Assembly: GCF_021611515.1 (NCBI RefSeq)
Contig: NZ_CP090960.1
Span: forward strand, 3,206,001-3,270,000
Source: Mariluticola halotolerans
GTDB lineage: Bacteria > Pseudomonadota > Alphaproteobacteria > Rhizobiales > Devosiaceae
Length of the DNA: 64,000 bases
Direction of reading: 5' to 3'
Shown: positions 55,270-64,000 of the stretch, piece by piece
How positions within the stretch are numbered: position 1 is the stretch's first letter
Layout: each line of letters opens with the position of its first letter
Position numbers and translations under genes: made by a program
The notes under the pieces: generated by a model
The model's input: the letters and a program-made list of their open reading frames with translations, nothing else
Databases searched by the model: none
Told to the model about the DNA's origin: nothing

Positions 55270-56208
55270 TTAGTTGAACAAATAGGCTTCAGCAATTTCG
55301 CGACTGAGGCGGCTATTGTCCTGAATGAAATCCTGCAGGAATTCGTGCAGGCCCTGATCGAATATATCCGAGATCGACTTGCCCTTGAGGCGGTGGAGAT
55401 TGCGGTTGGCGGTTTCGTGGCAGGTGTGGCTCTCGCCATATTCATCGGCCAGAAAGCTGAGATTGCTGGTAATCTTGGCGTAGGAAAAGGCCAGCGAGCG
55501 CGGCATGCGGCCATTGAGGATGAGGAAATCGGCGATATTGGCCGATTGATATTGCGCGTCATAAACCCAGCGATAGGAGCGCTGGGCGGAGACGGAGCGC
55601 AAGATGCTCTCCCACTGGAAATTATCAAGGGCGGAGCCGACAAAGGAAATCGAGGGCAAGAGCACGTAATATTTCACATCGAGAATGCGCGCGGTATTGT
55701 CGGCGCGTTCAACGAAGGTGCCGATGCGGGCGAAATCATAATGCTCGTTGCGCAGCATGGTGCCATGCAGGGCCCCCCGGATCAGGCCGCCATCCTGTTT
55801 GATGGAGGCGAGGACTTCGGGCAGGTCCGCTTCGCGGATGCGGTCCTTTAAAAGGGTGCAGGTGGTCAGCCAGCACTGGTTGACGCTTTCCCAGACCTCA
55901 CGGGTGACGGCGGTGCGCACGAGGCGCGCATTGTTGCGGGCCAGCTCGATGGAGGTGCGCACGCTGGAGGGATTGTCGCGGTCGCGCAGCAGGAAATCGA
56001 TGACATTGGTGGCTGAAAAGGTGTCGTGCTTTTGCTTGAAGGCCGCGGTCGCCCCGGCGGTGGCGACGAGCGAGGCCCATTCATCCTCGCCGGTGGAGGC
56101 GCGGGTAAGGGCCATGCGCAGGCCCGCATCGACCAGGCGGGCGATATTTTCCGCCCGCTCGATATAGCGGAACATCCAGAACAGGCCATTTGCGGTTTTG
56201 CCCAGCAT
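55270..56208 (-). CDS. Alpha-E domain protein of the Anbu cluster
   Basis: This 312-residue helical protein belongs to the alpha-E family, named for its Glu-rich helices and found almost only beside circularly permuted ATP-grasp and transglutaminase genes. The N-terminus MLGKTANGLFWMFRYIERAENIARLVDAGLR is typical. Biochemical function is unknown; a scaffold or partner for the ligase is assumed. It starts 6 bp after the ATP-grasp stop. Confidence 0.88.
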   Translation of the reverse strand: MLGKTANGLFWMFRYIERAENIARLVDAGLRMALTRASTGEDEWASLVATAGATAAFKQKHDTFSATNVIDFLLRDRDNPSSVRTSIELARNNARLVRTAVTREVWESVNQCWLTTCTLLKDRIREADLPEVLASIKQDGGLIRGALHGTMLRNEHYDFARIGTFVERADNTARILDVKYYVLLPSISFVGSALDNFQWESILRSVSAQRSYRWVYDAQYQSANIADFLILNGRMPRSLAFSYAKITSNLSFLADEYGESHTCHETANRNLHRLKGKSISDIFDQGLHEFLQDFIQDNSRLSREIAEAYLFN

Positions 56209-56214
56209 CTCAGA

Positions 56215-57627
56215 TTAGTCCTCCAGAACCCAGGTGTCTTTGGTGCCGCCGCCCTGGCTGGAATTGACCACCAGCGAGCCTTTTTTGAGGGCGACGCGGG
56301 TGAGGCCGCCGGGCACGATGCGCATTGTGTCGGAGACCAGCGCGAAGGGCCTTAGATCAACATGGCGGGGCGAGAGGCCGCTTTTGGTGACGATGGGTAC
56401 GGTGGACAAGGAAAGCGTTGGCTGGGCGATGTAATTATCGGGATTGGCTTTCAGCTTTTTGGCGAATGCGCGCTGCTCGGTCTTGGTGGAGGTGGGGCCA
56501 ACCAGCATGCCATAGCCGCCCGAACCGTGCACTTCCTTGACCACCAGATCGCCGAGATTATCGAGCACGTATTTGAGTGCCTCCGGCTCGGCGCAGCGAT
56601 GGGTTGGGACATTGTTCAAAAGCGGTTTGCGCCCGGTATAGAATTCGATGATGTCGGGCAGATAGGAATAGATCGCCTTGTCATCGGCAATGCCGGTGCC
56701 CGGCGCATTGGCAATGGTGATATTGCCGGCGCGGTAGACATCCATGATGCCGGGCACGCCAAGGGTTGAATCCGGGCGGAAGGTCATGGGGTCGAGATAA
56801 TCATCGTCGATACGGCGGTAGAGCACGTCGATGGGCTTGTAGCCGCGGGTGGTGCGCATGGCGACCTTGCCATCGACAATGCGCAGATCCGCGCCCTCGA
56901 CCAGTTCCACGCCCATCTGGTCGGCGAGGAAGGAATGTTCGAAATAGGCGGAATTATAGATGCCGGGGGTGAGGATGGCGATGGTCGGTTCGCCCTTGCA
57001 GCCCGGCGGGGCGAGGGCTGCGAGGCTTTGGCGCAGGGAAAAGGGATAGTTCTCGACCGGGCGCACCTTGTTGGTGGCGAAGAGAGACGGGAACATCTGC
57101 ATCATGGTTTCGCGGTTTTCCAGCATGTAGGAAACGCCCGAAGGGGTGCGGGCATTATCCTCGAGCACGAAGAATTCGTCCTCGCCGGTACGCACGATGT
57201 CGGTGCCGATGACATGGGTATAGACATTGCCCGGCGGCTTGAAGCCGATCATCTCGGGCAGGAAGGCCTTGTTGCGCACAATCAGATCGCGCGGGATGCG
57301 CCCGGCGCGGATGATTTCCTGACGGTGATAGATGTCTGAGAGGAAGGCATTGATGGCGACGACGCGCTGTTCGATGCCCTCGGAAAGCTTGCGCCATTCG
57401 CGGCCCGAAATGATGCGCGGCAGGATGTCGAAGGGGATCAGGCGCTCGGCGGCTTCCTGACTGCCGTAAACGGCGAAGGTAATGCCACTGCGGCGGAAAA
57501 AGGTTTCCGCATCTGCAAGCTTACGGCGTAGTTTGGCGGGGTCCTGTTCGCAAAACCAGCTGTAATAGGCACTATAGGGATCGCGAACCGCATCTGGCCC
57601 GCAAATCATTTCATCGAATAGATCCAT
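56215..57627 (-). CDS. Circularly permuted ATP-grasp type 2 protein of the Anbu cluster
   Basis: The 470-residue protein has the family markers RIISGREWRKLSEGIEQRV, YTHVIGTDIVRTGEDEFFVLEDNARTPSGVSYMLENR and VNSSQGGGTKDTWVLED. ATP-grasp enzymes join a carboxylate to an amine through an acyl phosphate, so this is the likely peptide-bond-forming member of the cluster. It is the first gene of the four-gene operon and is divergent from nasT. Confidence 0.92.
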   Translation of the reverse strand: MDLFDEMICGPDAVRDPYSAYYSWFCEQDPAKLRRKLADAETFFRRSGITFAVYGSQEAAERLIPFDILPRIISGREWRKLSEGIEQRVVAINAFLSDIYHRQEIIRAGRIPRDLIVRNKAFLPEMIGFKPPGNVYTHVIGTDIVRTGEDEFFVLEDNARTPSGVSYMLENRETMMQMFPSLFATNKVRPVENYPFSLRQSLAALAPPGCKGEPTIAILTPGIYNSAYFEHSFLADQMGVELVEGADLRIVDGKVAMRTTRGYKPIDVLYRRIDDDYLDPMTFRPDSTLGVPGIMDVYRAGNITIANAPGTGIADDKAIYSYLPDIIEFYTGRKPLLNNVPTHRCAEPEALKYVLDNLGDLVVKEVHGSGGYGMLVGPTSTKTEQRAFAKKLKANPDNYIAQPTLSLSTVPIVTKSGLSPRHVDLRPFALVSDTMRIVPGGLTRVALKKGSLVVNSSQGGGTKDTWVLED

Positions 57628-57718
57628 AATATTTGCACTCCACCTGTCATAGAACAGGAAGGACTGGCGGAGTGCAAGCGCCCATTAGCGTCGGGTCATG
57701 CATCTGTGACAAGGCAGG

Positions 57719-57755
57719 TTTGCATAAACTATTTGCATAATGTGGCTTTGCATAA
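57719..57755. repeat. Three direct repeats TTTGCATAA upstream of nasT
   Basis: TTTGCATAA begins at 57719, 57732 and 57747. They lie between the Anbu operon and nasT, close to where a promoter is expected. Spacing of 13 and 15 bp is not a full helical-turn series. They may be regulator sites for nasT or the Anbu operon. Confidence 0.55.
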
Positions 57756-57764
57756 TCGGTGGGC

Positions 57765-58373
57765 ATGCTATTGACTGTCCTCATGCTGGCCCCGGATCTC
57801 AATATTCTGATTATTGATGAAAACCGCATCCGCGCTTCGATTATCGAGGGTGGATTGCGCGAGGCCGGGCATAATCAGGTTTTCATTATCACCGATGTCA
57901 AAGAGGTCGGGCGCAAGGTCACAGAGATCGCGCCGGATGTGGTGATGATTGATCTCGAAAATCCCAATCGCGACATGCTGGAACACTTCTTTTCACTCAG
58001 CCGGGCGCTGCAAAAGCCGATCGCGATGTTTGTCGACAAATCCGACAAGGCTTCGATGGAAAAGGCGATTGAGGCGGGGGTTTCCGCCTATGTGGTGGAC
58101 GGGATGAAAAAGGACCGGGTGAAGCCGATCCTTGATATGGCGATTTCGCGTTTCAATGCGTTTTCCAAGCTGACGCGGGAGCTGGAAGAGGCGCGCAGCG
58201 AACTGGAGGATCGCAAGATCCTTGATCAGGCCAAGGGGATTTTGATGCGCACGCGGGGGCTGGATGAAAATGCTGCCTATCAATTGTTGCGCAAGACCGC
58301 GATGAACCAGAACCGCCGCATGGTGGATATTGCACAGAGCCTGATTTTGGCAGCGGGGCTGATGGAACCATGA
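57765..58373 (+). CDS. nasT: NasT, nitrate-responsive ANTAR antiterminator
   Basis: NasT binds paired hairpins in nas/nrt leader RNA and prevents termination; NasS holds it when nitrate is absent. The protein has a response-regulator-like receiver (residues about 5-125, starting LNILIIDENRIRASIIEGGL) and a C-terminal ANTAR domain (ILDQAKGILMRTRGLDENAAYQLLRKTAMNQNRRM). The exact start is uncertain: ATG at 57765 or at 57783 (MLAPDLNILIID), the latter giving the shorter family-like N-terminus. nasS follows 13 bp later. Confidence 0.88.
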   Translation: MLLTVLMLAPDLNILIIDENRIRASIIEGGLREAGHNQVFIITDVKEVGRKVTEIAPDVVMIDLENPNRDMLEHFFSLSRALQKPIAMFVDKSDKASMEKAIEAGVSAYVVDGMKKDRVKPILDMAISRFNAFSKLTRELEEARSELEDRKILDQAKGILMRTRGLDENAAYQLLRKTAMNQNRRMVDIAQSLILAAGLMEP

Positions 58374-58386
58374 GAGTGCGCGCCCA

Positions 58387-59604
58387 ATGACCAGTCTGTT
58401 TGAGATCAATGCCGGGTTTTTGCCGCTGCTGGACAGCGCGCTGCTGGTGGTGGCGGAAGCGCGCGGGTTTGCGGCGGAAGAGGGGCTGAAACTCAATCTG
58501 GTCAAGCAAAGCTCGTGGGCGAATATCCGTGACCGGCTGGCGGTGGGGCATTTTGATGTGGCGCATATGCTGGCACCAATGCCGATTGCCTCCTCGCTGG
58601 GGCTGAACCCGCTCAATGTGCCGACGATTGCGCCGATGGCGCTGGGGCTGGGCGGGAATTCGGTGACGGTCAGTCCCGCGCTTTGGGATTTGCTGGTGGC
58701 AGCGGGCGCGCCCAGTGATTTGTCGGCGCGGGCCGTGGGGGCGGCGTTAAAACAGGTCGTTGCGGCGCGGGCCGGGGGCGAAAAGCTGCGCTTTGGCGTG
58801 GTGCACCCCCATTCAGGGCATAATTACGAATTGCGCTATTGGCTGGCGGCTTCAGGCATTCACCCCGATCGGGATATCGAGATTGTCATCGTGCCGCCGC
58901 CCCTGCTGCCCGACGCCCTGGCGCGCGGGGCGATTGACGGGTTTTGCGTTGGTGCGCCGTGGAATTCGGTGGCGGTGGCGCGCGGGGTGGGGCGGATTGC
59001 GACGGTTAAAGCTGCAATCTGGCGCTCGAGCCCGGAAAAGGTTTTGGGGCTGACCTCGGAATGGGCACGGCGGGAGCCAGAGGCGCTGGCCGCCTTGATC
59101 CGGGCGGTCTACCGGGCCTCGATCTGGTGCGGGGACCGGCAAAATCTCGATGAGGTGGCGCAGATATTGGCGGCACCCGACTATCTCGATCAGCCGGCCG
59201 ATATTTTGATGCACGGGCTTTCGGGGCAGCTGATGCTGGCGCGGGGCGAGATGGCAGGCGTGGATGATTTTTTCATTCCCCATGCGCGGGCGGCAACCTT
59301 TCCCTGGCAAAGCCATGCGCTGTGGTTTTATTCGCAAATGGTGCGCTGGGGGCAATTGGGGCATACGGCGGAAAATGCGCGGATTGCGGCGGAATGTTAC
59401 CGGCCCGATCTTTATCGCGCGGCGTTGTCGCCGCTCGGGGTGCCGGTGCCGGCGGCCAATGCCAAGGTTGAGGGGGCGCTTGGTGAGTCGACGCCCGTTG
59501 GCGTGACCAAGGGCATGCTTAGTCTGGGGCCAGACGGGTTTTTTGATGGTCAGGTTTTTGATCCGGATGACCTTGATCGCTACATTATTGCGCAAAAGCT
59601 GTAG
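58387..59604 (+). CDS. nasS: NasS, cytoplasmic nitrate/nitrite sensor
   Basis: The 405-residue protein is related to the nitrate-binding protein NrtA but has no signal peptide, as expected of NasS. Matching segments include [39 protein letters not shown] and GAPWNSVAVARGVG. It keeps NasT inactive until nitrate or nitrite binds. Its gene follows nasT and precedes the regulated nrt operon. Confidence 0.9.
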   Translation: MTSLFEINAGFLPLLDSALLVVAEARGFAAEEGLKLNLVKQSSWANIRDRLAVGHFDVAHMLAPMPIASSLGLNPLNVPTIAPMALGLGGNSVTVSPALWDLLVAAGAPSDLSARAVGAALKQVVAARAGGEKLRFGVVHPHSGHNYELRYWLAASGIHPDRDIEIVIVPPPLLPDALARGAIDGFCVGAPWNSVAVARGVGRIATVKAAIWRSSPEKVLGLTSEWARREPEALAALIRAVYRASIWCGDRQNLDEVAQILAAPDYLDQPADILMHGLSGQLMLARGEMAGVDDFFIPHARAATFPWQSHALWFYSQMVRWGQLGHTAENARIAAECYRPDLYRAALSPLGVPVPAANAKVEGALGESTPVGVTKGMLSLGPDGFFDGQVFDPDDLDRYIIAQKL

Positions 59605-59609
59605 CATTG

Positions 59610-59626
59610 TGCTTAAATAATAAGCA
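59610..59626. promoter_or_regulatory. Inverted repeat after nasS
   Basis: TGCTTA-N5-TAAGCA is perfect and lies six bases after the nasS stop, at the left end of the 311-bp leader region. There is no T-run. It may be an operator or a 3' end element. Confidence 0.35.
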
Positions 59627-59701
59627 GATTACAAAAATGATTAAATGATGCACAATTATGCGTTGCGCGGGGCTGAGATTCTCGCTATAGCCAAAACCAA
59701 C

Positions 59702-59773
59702 GATACCGCTTTCAGGATCTGAAAACCGGTATCAGGCGTGAAAACGTCAAGAATTGCGTCCAGCGCTGGGCGC
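59702..59773 (+). promoter_or_regulatory. NasT-responsive double-hairpin leader of nrtA
   Basis: The first hairpin pairs GATACCG (59702-59708) with CGGTATC (59727-59733), enclosing an inner stem TTTCAG/CTGAAA. The second pairs GCGTCC (59756-59761) with GGGCGC (59768-59773) around the hexaloop AGCGCT, with A at position 1 and G at position 4 as ANTAR proteins require. A terminator follows at once. This is the expected NasT target. Confidence 0.72.
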
Positions 59774-59786
59774 CCATTACGGCAAA

Positions 59787-59856
59787 GCTGCCAACAGGAG
59801 GAGTGAAGGGCCCACAGGCCGCTGACTCTTCTCCGGTTGGCGGCTTTTTTGTTTTT
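59787..59856 (+). terminator. Attenuator terminator of the nrt operon
   Basis: GCTGCCAAC (59787-59795) with neighbouring GGAGGAG pairs with CTTCTCC and GTTGGCGGC (59836-59844). It is followed by TTTTTTGTTTTT. This is a strong intrinsic terminator 60 bp before nrtA, and NasT should override it when nitrate is present. Confidence 0.82.
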
Positions 59857-59915
59857 GGGCGCGAGGGGCAGCGGATGGTGCATTCCGTCAACCAGGTCGA
59901 ATGGAGAGACCCTAG

Positions 59916-61328
59916 ATGACCCGATTTGCCGCCACTACCCGACCTCTGCGCAAGGCCGCTGCAGCGCTTGTGCTCTCAAGCGTTTTTCTTTCGGTGGGCA
60001 CAGTGTTTGCCCAGGCCGAAATGCTCGACGTTGAAAAGGACGAGCTGAAGTTCGGCTTTATCAAGCTGACCGACATGGCCCCGCTCGCGATTGCCTATGA
60101 GAAAGGCTATTTCGAGGATGAGGGGCTTTATGTGACCCTTGAGCCGCAGGCGAACTGGAAGGTGTTGCTTGATGGTGTGATCACCGGCCAGCTTGATGGC
60201 GCGCATATGCTGGCAGGCCAGCCGCTGGCCGCAACCATTGGTTATGGCACCAAGGCGCATATCATCACCCCGTTCTCGATGGATCTGAACGGCAATGGCA
60301 TTACCGTCTCCAACGAAATCTGGGAGATGATGAAGCCGAATGTGCCGATAGGCGAGGATGGCAAGCCGGTGCATCCAATCAGCGCTGCGGCCTTGAAGCC
60401 GGTGGTCGAGACGATGCGCAATGAGGGCAAGCCCTTCAATATGGGCATGGTGTTTCCGGTCTCCACCCATAACTACGAACTGCGCTACTGGCTGGCAGCG
60501 GGCGGCATCAATCCCGGGCTTTATTCGAATGAAGACACATCGGGCCAGATTGGCGCCGAGGCGTTTTTGTCGGTGACGCCGCCGCCGCAAATGCCCGCAA
60601 CGCTGGAGGCGGGCACGATCCACGGATATTGCGTTGGCGAGCCGTGGAACCAGGCCGCCGTGTTCAAGGGGATCGGTGTGCCGGTGGTGACCGATTATGA
60701 AATCTGGAAGAACAATCCGGAAAAAGTGTTCGGCATTACCGCTGAGTTTGCCGAAGAATATCCCAATACGACGCTGGCGCTGACCAAGGCGCTGATCCGG
60801 GCGGCCAAATGGCTGGACGAGAACGACAATGCCAATCGTCCTGAGGCGGTGGAGATCCTGTCGCAATCCGAATATGTCGGCGCCGATGCCGAGGTGATCG
60901 CCAATTCGATGACCGGCACATTTGAATATGAAAAGGGCGACAAGCGTGACGTGCCCGATTTCAACGTGTTCTACCGCTATTTTGCGACCTATCCCTATTA
61001 TTCGGACGCCGTTTGGTACCTGACGCAGATGCGCCGCTGGGGCCAGATTGCCGAGCAGCAACCCGACAGCTGGTATGACGAGGTGGCCAAGTCGGTCTAT
61101 CGCCCGGATATCTACTTGCAGGCTGCCAGAATGCTGGTGGACGAGGGCATGGTGGCTGAGGCGGATTTCCCCTGGGATACAGATGGCTATCGCGATCCGA
61201 CGCCTGCGGCCGACATTATCGATGGTATCGCCTATGACGGGCGCACCCCCAATGCCTATATCGACAGCCTGACGATTGGCCTCAAGACCGGTCAGACCGT
61301 CACCGGCTCGGCCGTGGTTTCCAACTAG
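59916..61328 (+). CDS. nrtA: Nitrate ABC transporter binding protein
   Basis: This 470-residue NrtA/CmpA-family protein has a signal peptide ([21 protein letters not shown]). Nitrate-binding family segments include [46 protein letters not shown] and [21 protein letters not shown]. The leader carries the NasT attenuator. It is the first gene of nrtA-B-C. Confidence 0.92.
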   Translation: MTRFAATTRPLRKAAAALVLSSVFLSVGTVFAQAEMLDVEKDELKFGFIKLTDMAPLAIAYEKGYFEDEGLYVTLEPQANWKVLLDGVITGQLDGAHMLAGQPLAATIGYGTKAHIITPFSMDLNGNGITVSNEIWEMMKPNVPIGEDGKPVHPISAAALKPVVETMRNEGKPFNMGMVFPVSTHNYELRYWLAAGGINPGLYSNEDTSGQIGAEAFLSVTPPPQMPATLEAGTIHGYCVGEPWNQAAVFKGIGVPVVTDYEIWKNNPEKVFGITAEFAEEYPNTTLALTKALIRAAKWLDENDNANRPEAVEILSQSEYVGADAEVIANSMTGTFEYEKGDKRDVPDFNVFYRYFATYPYYSDAVWYLTQMRRWGQIAEQQPDSWYDEVAKSVYRPDIYLQAARMLVDEGMVAEADFPWDTDGYRDPTPAADIIDGIAYDGRTPNAYIDSLTIGLKTGQTVTGSAVVSN

Positions 61329-61344
61329 ATTTTTGCAACTTCAA

Positions 61345-61367
61345 GCGGTCGCGCCCGGCGCGGCCGC
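61345..61367 (+). terminator. Hairpin in the nrtA-nrtB gap
   Basis: GCGGTCGCGC (61345-61354) and GCGCGGCCGC (61358-61367) pair over 10 positions (one T-G) around a 3-base loop. It lies 16 bp after nrtA with no T-run. Confidence 0.6.
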
Positions 61368-61399
61368 CTCTCTTACATGCGGATCAAGGATCTCAGGAC

Positions 61400-62485
61400 A
61401 TGAGCACAGCATCTGAAGTTTCCACCGGTATCGACAATGGCAAGGCCCGGCGCCGCGAAAAGCTGTTTGCGCTGATCAACAAGGCTGCGGCCTGGCTGAA
61501 TGCATTGGGGTTCGGCTGGCTGACGCCACTGCTCAAAATCGCCGCCGGTGACAATCCGCGCGAGCAGATGGGGGAATTGCGCGATGTGCTGGTTATCCCG
61601 CTGATCGGCATTTTCGCCTTTGTGCTGGCCTGGGGCGCTTTGGCGCCGCAAGTGCAGACCTCGCTGGGGGCTATTCCCGGCCCGGCGGAAGTCTGGGTGC
61701 AAACGACAAATCTCTGGGATGATCATTTCAAGGAACGCGAAAAGGCGGCTGCCTTTTATGAACGGCAGGATGTGCGCAATGCCAAGCTGATTGCCGATGG
61801 GCAAGCCGACAAGGTGAAGGACCGCGCCTATACCGGCAAGCCGACCTATTTCGACCAGATTCTGACCTCGCTGAAAACCGTGGGGCTTGGTTTCGCCATT
61901 GCGACGATTATTGCGGTGCCTTTGGGGATTGCATCGGGGCTGAGCCGGGCCTTTAACGGCGCGCTCAATCCGCTGGTGCAATTGTTCAAGCCGGTCTCGC
62001 CTTTGGCCTGGCTGCCGATTGTCACCATGATCGTTTCCGCCACTTATGTGGATGCGAGCGACGCCTTTCCCAAGGCGCTGGTGATTTCGGCGGTGACGGT
62101 GACGCTTTGTTCGCTCTGGCCGACCCTTATCAACACAGCGCTTGGCGTTGCCTCGATCGACAAGGACCTGATCAATGTCGGCAAGGTGCTGCAATTATCG
62201 ACCTTCACGACCATTCGCCAATTGGTGCTGCCCTCGGCGCTGCCACTGATCTTTACCGGTTTGCGCCTGTCGCTTGGTGTGGGCTGGATGGTGCTGATCG
62301 CGGCGGAAATGCTGGCGCAAAACCCCGGGCTTGGCAAATTCGTCTGGGATGAATTCCAGAACGGCTCCTCGGATTCGCTGGCGCGCATCATCGTTGCGGT
62401 TTTGACTATCGGCATTATCGGCTTCCTGCTCGATCGGGTGATGTTCGCCCTGCAGACCGCCTTCACCTATTCCACGAACCGCTAG
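61400..62485 (+). CDS. nrtB: Nitrate ABC transporter permease
   Basis: The 361-residue permease has a long N-terminus and a soluble linker (about 100-145) before the five-helix core. The family loop reads INVGKVLQLSTFTTIRQLVLPSALPLIFTGLRLSLGVGW. An AGGA site precedes the ATG at 61400. It is flanked by nrtA and the ATPase gene. Confidence 0.92.
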   Translation: MSTASEVSTGIDNGKARRREKLFALINKAAAWLNALGFGWLTPLLKIAAGDNPREQMGELRDVLVIPLIGIFAFVLAWGALAPQVQTSLGAIPGPAEVWVQTTNLWDDHFKEREKAAAFYERQDVRNAKLIADGQADKVKDRAYTGKPTYFDQILTSLKTVGLGFAIATIIAVPLGIASGLSRAFNGALNPLVQLFKPVSPLAWLPIVTMIVSATYVDASDAFPKALVISAVTVTLCSLWPTLINTALGVASIDKDLINVGKVLQLSTFTTIRQLVLPSALPLIFTGLRLSLGVGWMVLIAAEMLAQNPGLGKFVWDEFQNGSSDSLARIIVAVLTIGIIGFLLDRVMFALQTAFTYSTNR

Positions 62486-62494
62486 GAGGGAGGG

Positions 62495-64000
62495 ATGGCC
62501 AACATTCTTGAACTCTCCAATATCTGCAAAAGCTATGGCGAAGGCGCGCGCCGGAGCGAGGTGCTGGACGATGTAAACCTCAGCGTTCAAGAGGGCGAGT
62601 TTGTCGCCATTCTGGGGTTTTCCGGTTCGGGCAAAACGACGCTGATTTCGCTGATGGCCGGGCTGATCCAGCCCGAGCGCGGCGGGGTGATGTTTCGGGG
62701 CAAGGAGATTGCCGGGCCGGGGCCCGAGCGCGGGGTGGTGTTTCAATCCTATTCGCTGATGCCTTGGCTGACGGTGGCCGGCAATGTTTCGCTGGCGGTC
62801 AATGCCGTGCACAAAAACAAGAGCGGCAAGGAACGGGCGGAAATCGTTGCCCGCTATATTGAAATGGTCGGGCTGGGGCACGCCCGCGACCGGCATCCTG
62901 CCGAGCTTTCAGGCGGCATGCGACAGCGGGTGGCGGTGGCGCGGGCTTTGGCGATGCAGCCGGAAATATTGCTGCTGGACGAGCCGCTTTCCGCGCTGGA
63001 TGCGCTGACGCGGGCCAAGCTGCAGGACGAATTTGCGGCGATCTCCGAGGCCGAGAAAAAGACCATTGTGCTCATCACCAATGATGTGGATGAGGCGATC
63101 CTTCTGGCGGACCGGGTGATCCCGCTCAATCCGGGGCCGAAGGCGACACTGGGGCCCAGTTTTGCTGTCGATATTGCCCGGCCGCGCGATCGGGCGGAAA
63201 TGAATTCAAATGATGATTTCATCCGGCTGCGCCGCGAGATTACCGAATATTTAATGGAAGTGGGCGCGGCGCGCGATGTGGCTTCAACCCGCGATATCAT
63301 TTTGCCGAATGTGGTGCCGATTACCCAGGCCCCGGCAAGTGATCTGCCGGCCGCTTATGCGGATGCGGCGGCGTCGCCGCAATCGGAGCGCTATGTTGAA
63401 TTTTCCGATGTGACCAAGATTTATCCGACCCCGAAGGGGCCGCTGACTGTGGTCGACAAGTTCGATTTCAAGATGAAAAAGGGCGAGTTCGTGACCCTGA
63501 TCGGCCATTCGGGCTGTGGCAAGTCGACGGTATTGTCGATGGTGGCGGGGCTGAACAAGATTTCCGGCGGCGGGATTATTCTCGATGGCAAGGAAATCGC
63601 CAAGGCCGGGCCGGACCGGGCGGTGGTGTTTCAGGCCCCCTCGCTAATGCCCTGGCTGACGGCGCGCGAGAATGTGGCGCTGGGTGTGGACCGGGTTTAT
63701 CCCAAGGCGAGCGCTGCCGAGCGCCGCGATGTGGTGGAATATTACCTTAATCGCGTGGGGCTGGGGGACAGCATGCACAAGCTGGCGGCTGACCTCTCCA
63801 ATGGCATGAAACAGCGGGTGGGAATTGCCCGCGCCTTTGCCCTGTCGCCGAAACTGCTGCTGCTCGATGAGCCGTTTGGCATGCTCGACAGCCTGACGCG
63901 CTGGGAATTGCAGGATGTCTTGATGGAGGTCTGGGCCAAGACCAAGGTGACCGCCATTTGCGTGACCCATGATGTGGATGAAGCCATTTTGCTGGCTGAC
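62495..64000 (+). CDS. nrtC: Nitrate ABC transporter ATPase with two fused ABC domains (runs off the right edge)
   Basis: The 502 residues present hold two ABC cassettes. Domain 1 has [24 protein letters not shown] and [13 protein letters not shown]. Domain 2 begins near residue 305 and has [24 protein letters not shown] and [24 protein letters not shown] site precedes the ATG. Cyanobacterial NrtC is instead an ABC domain fused to an NrtA-like domain, so this is an NrtC-NrtD style fusion. The C-terminus is outside the window. Confidence 0.9.
   Translation, partial: MANILELSNICKSYGEGARRSEVLDDVNLSVQEGEFVAILGFSGSGKTTLISLMAGLIQPERGGVMFRGKEIAGPGPERGVVFQSYSLMPWLTVAGNVSLAVNAVHKNKSGKERAEIVARYIEMVGLGHARDRHPAELSGGMRQRVAVARALAMQPEILLLDEPLSALDALTRAKLQDEFAAISEAEKKTIVLITNDVDEAILLADRVIPLNPGPKATLGPSFAVDIARPRDRAEMNSNDDFIRLRREITEYLMEVGAARDVASTRDIILPNVVPITQAPASDLPAAYADAAASPQSERYVEFSDVTKIYPTPKGPLTVVDKFDFKMKKGEFVTLIGHSGCGKSTVLSMVAGLNKISGGGIILDGKEIAKAGPDRAVVFQAPSLMPWLTARENVALGVDRVYPKASAAERRDVVEYYLNRVGLGDSMHKLAADLSNGMKQRVGIARAFALSPKLLLLDEPFGMLDSLTRWELQDVLMEVWAKTKVTAICVTHDVDEAILLAD

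Noticed and set aside
59605-59700. Sigma-54 promoter for nrtA
   Set aside because: There is no convincing TGGCAC-N5-TTGC match. A-T rich repeats and a TGCTTA inverted repeat are present, but no promoter could be fixed.
62495-64000. Frameshift joining two separate ATPase genes
   Set aside because: The two ABC domains are in one uninterrupted frame with a plausible linker, so this is a real fusion rather than an error.

Overview
The window comes from the high-GC chromosome of a heterotrophic alphaproteobacterium. It is most likely a member of the Hyphomicrobiales (Rhizobium, Devosia or Pelagibacterium-like). I infer this from the gbpR-chvE-gguAB locus, the Lrp-controlled arginase, ornithine cyclodeaminase and putA genes, the Smo/Mtl polyol operon, the RpoE-ChrR pair and the many ABC and TRAP transporters. 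I see no rRNA or tRNA genes, CRISPR arrays, phage genes or insertion sequences. Both ends cut through a gene: putA on the left and the ATPase gene of a nitrate transporter on the right.

Left part (1-4.5 kb): an amino-acid catabolic block. Arginase, ornithine cyclodeaminase and PutA, with two Lrp/AsnC regulators, form a route from arginine through ornithine and proline to glutamate. From 4.7 to 20 kb is an organophosphate-scavenging region: a PHP-type metallohydrolase, a Ugp glycerol-3-phosphate transporter, a divergent glycerophosphodiesterase and a Na/phosphate cotransporter. Next comes a seven-gene operon with its own LacI regulator, which pairs a second CUT1 ABC importer with a glycerophosphodiesterase and an inositol-monophosphatase-family phosphatase. 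That operon looks built to import and split a sugar or polyol phosphodiester.

Middle part: a TRAP transporter with a DapA-family aldolase and a divergent FCD regulator (20.4-24.9 kb). SelO follows (about 25-26.4 kb) and appears to have no ordinary start codon. The RpoE-ChrR oxidative-stress cluster (26.5-31.7 kb) has three promoters of identical form, TGATCC-N16-CGTAA. A mannitol/sorbitol operon (31.7-41.6 kb) contains a HAD-FGGY kinase fusion and, set within it, a NYN-domain nuclease gene with its own promoter and a strongly folded leader. The gbpR/chvE/gguA/gguB sugar locus, ending in a DHRS6-like dehydrogenase, spans 41.9-47.9 kb.

Right part: RsgA, a single-chain glycyl-tRNA synthetase, an NMT1/THI5-like ABC importer, the four-gene Anbu proteasome-relative cluster (53.7-57.6 kb) and nitrate assimilation (57.8-64 kb). 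In the nitrate locus, NasT (ANTAR antiterminator) and NasS (nitrate sensor) precede a leader with two hairpins and an intrinsic terminator, then nrtA, nrtB and a two-domain ATPase.

A recurring feature is an RNA hairpin in the gap after the binding-protein gene in all six ABC operons that start with that gene. This suggests the operons share a way to make more binding protein than membrane components.
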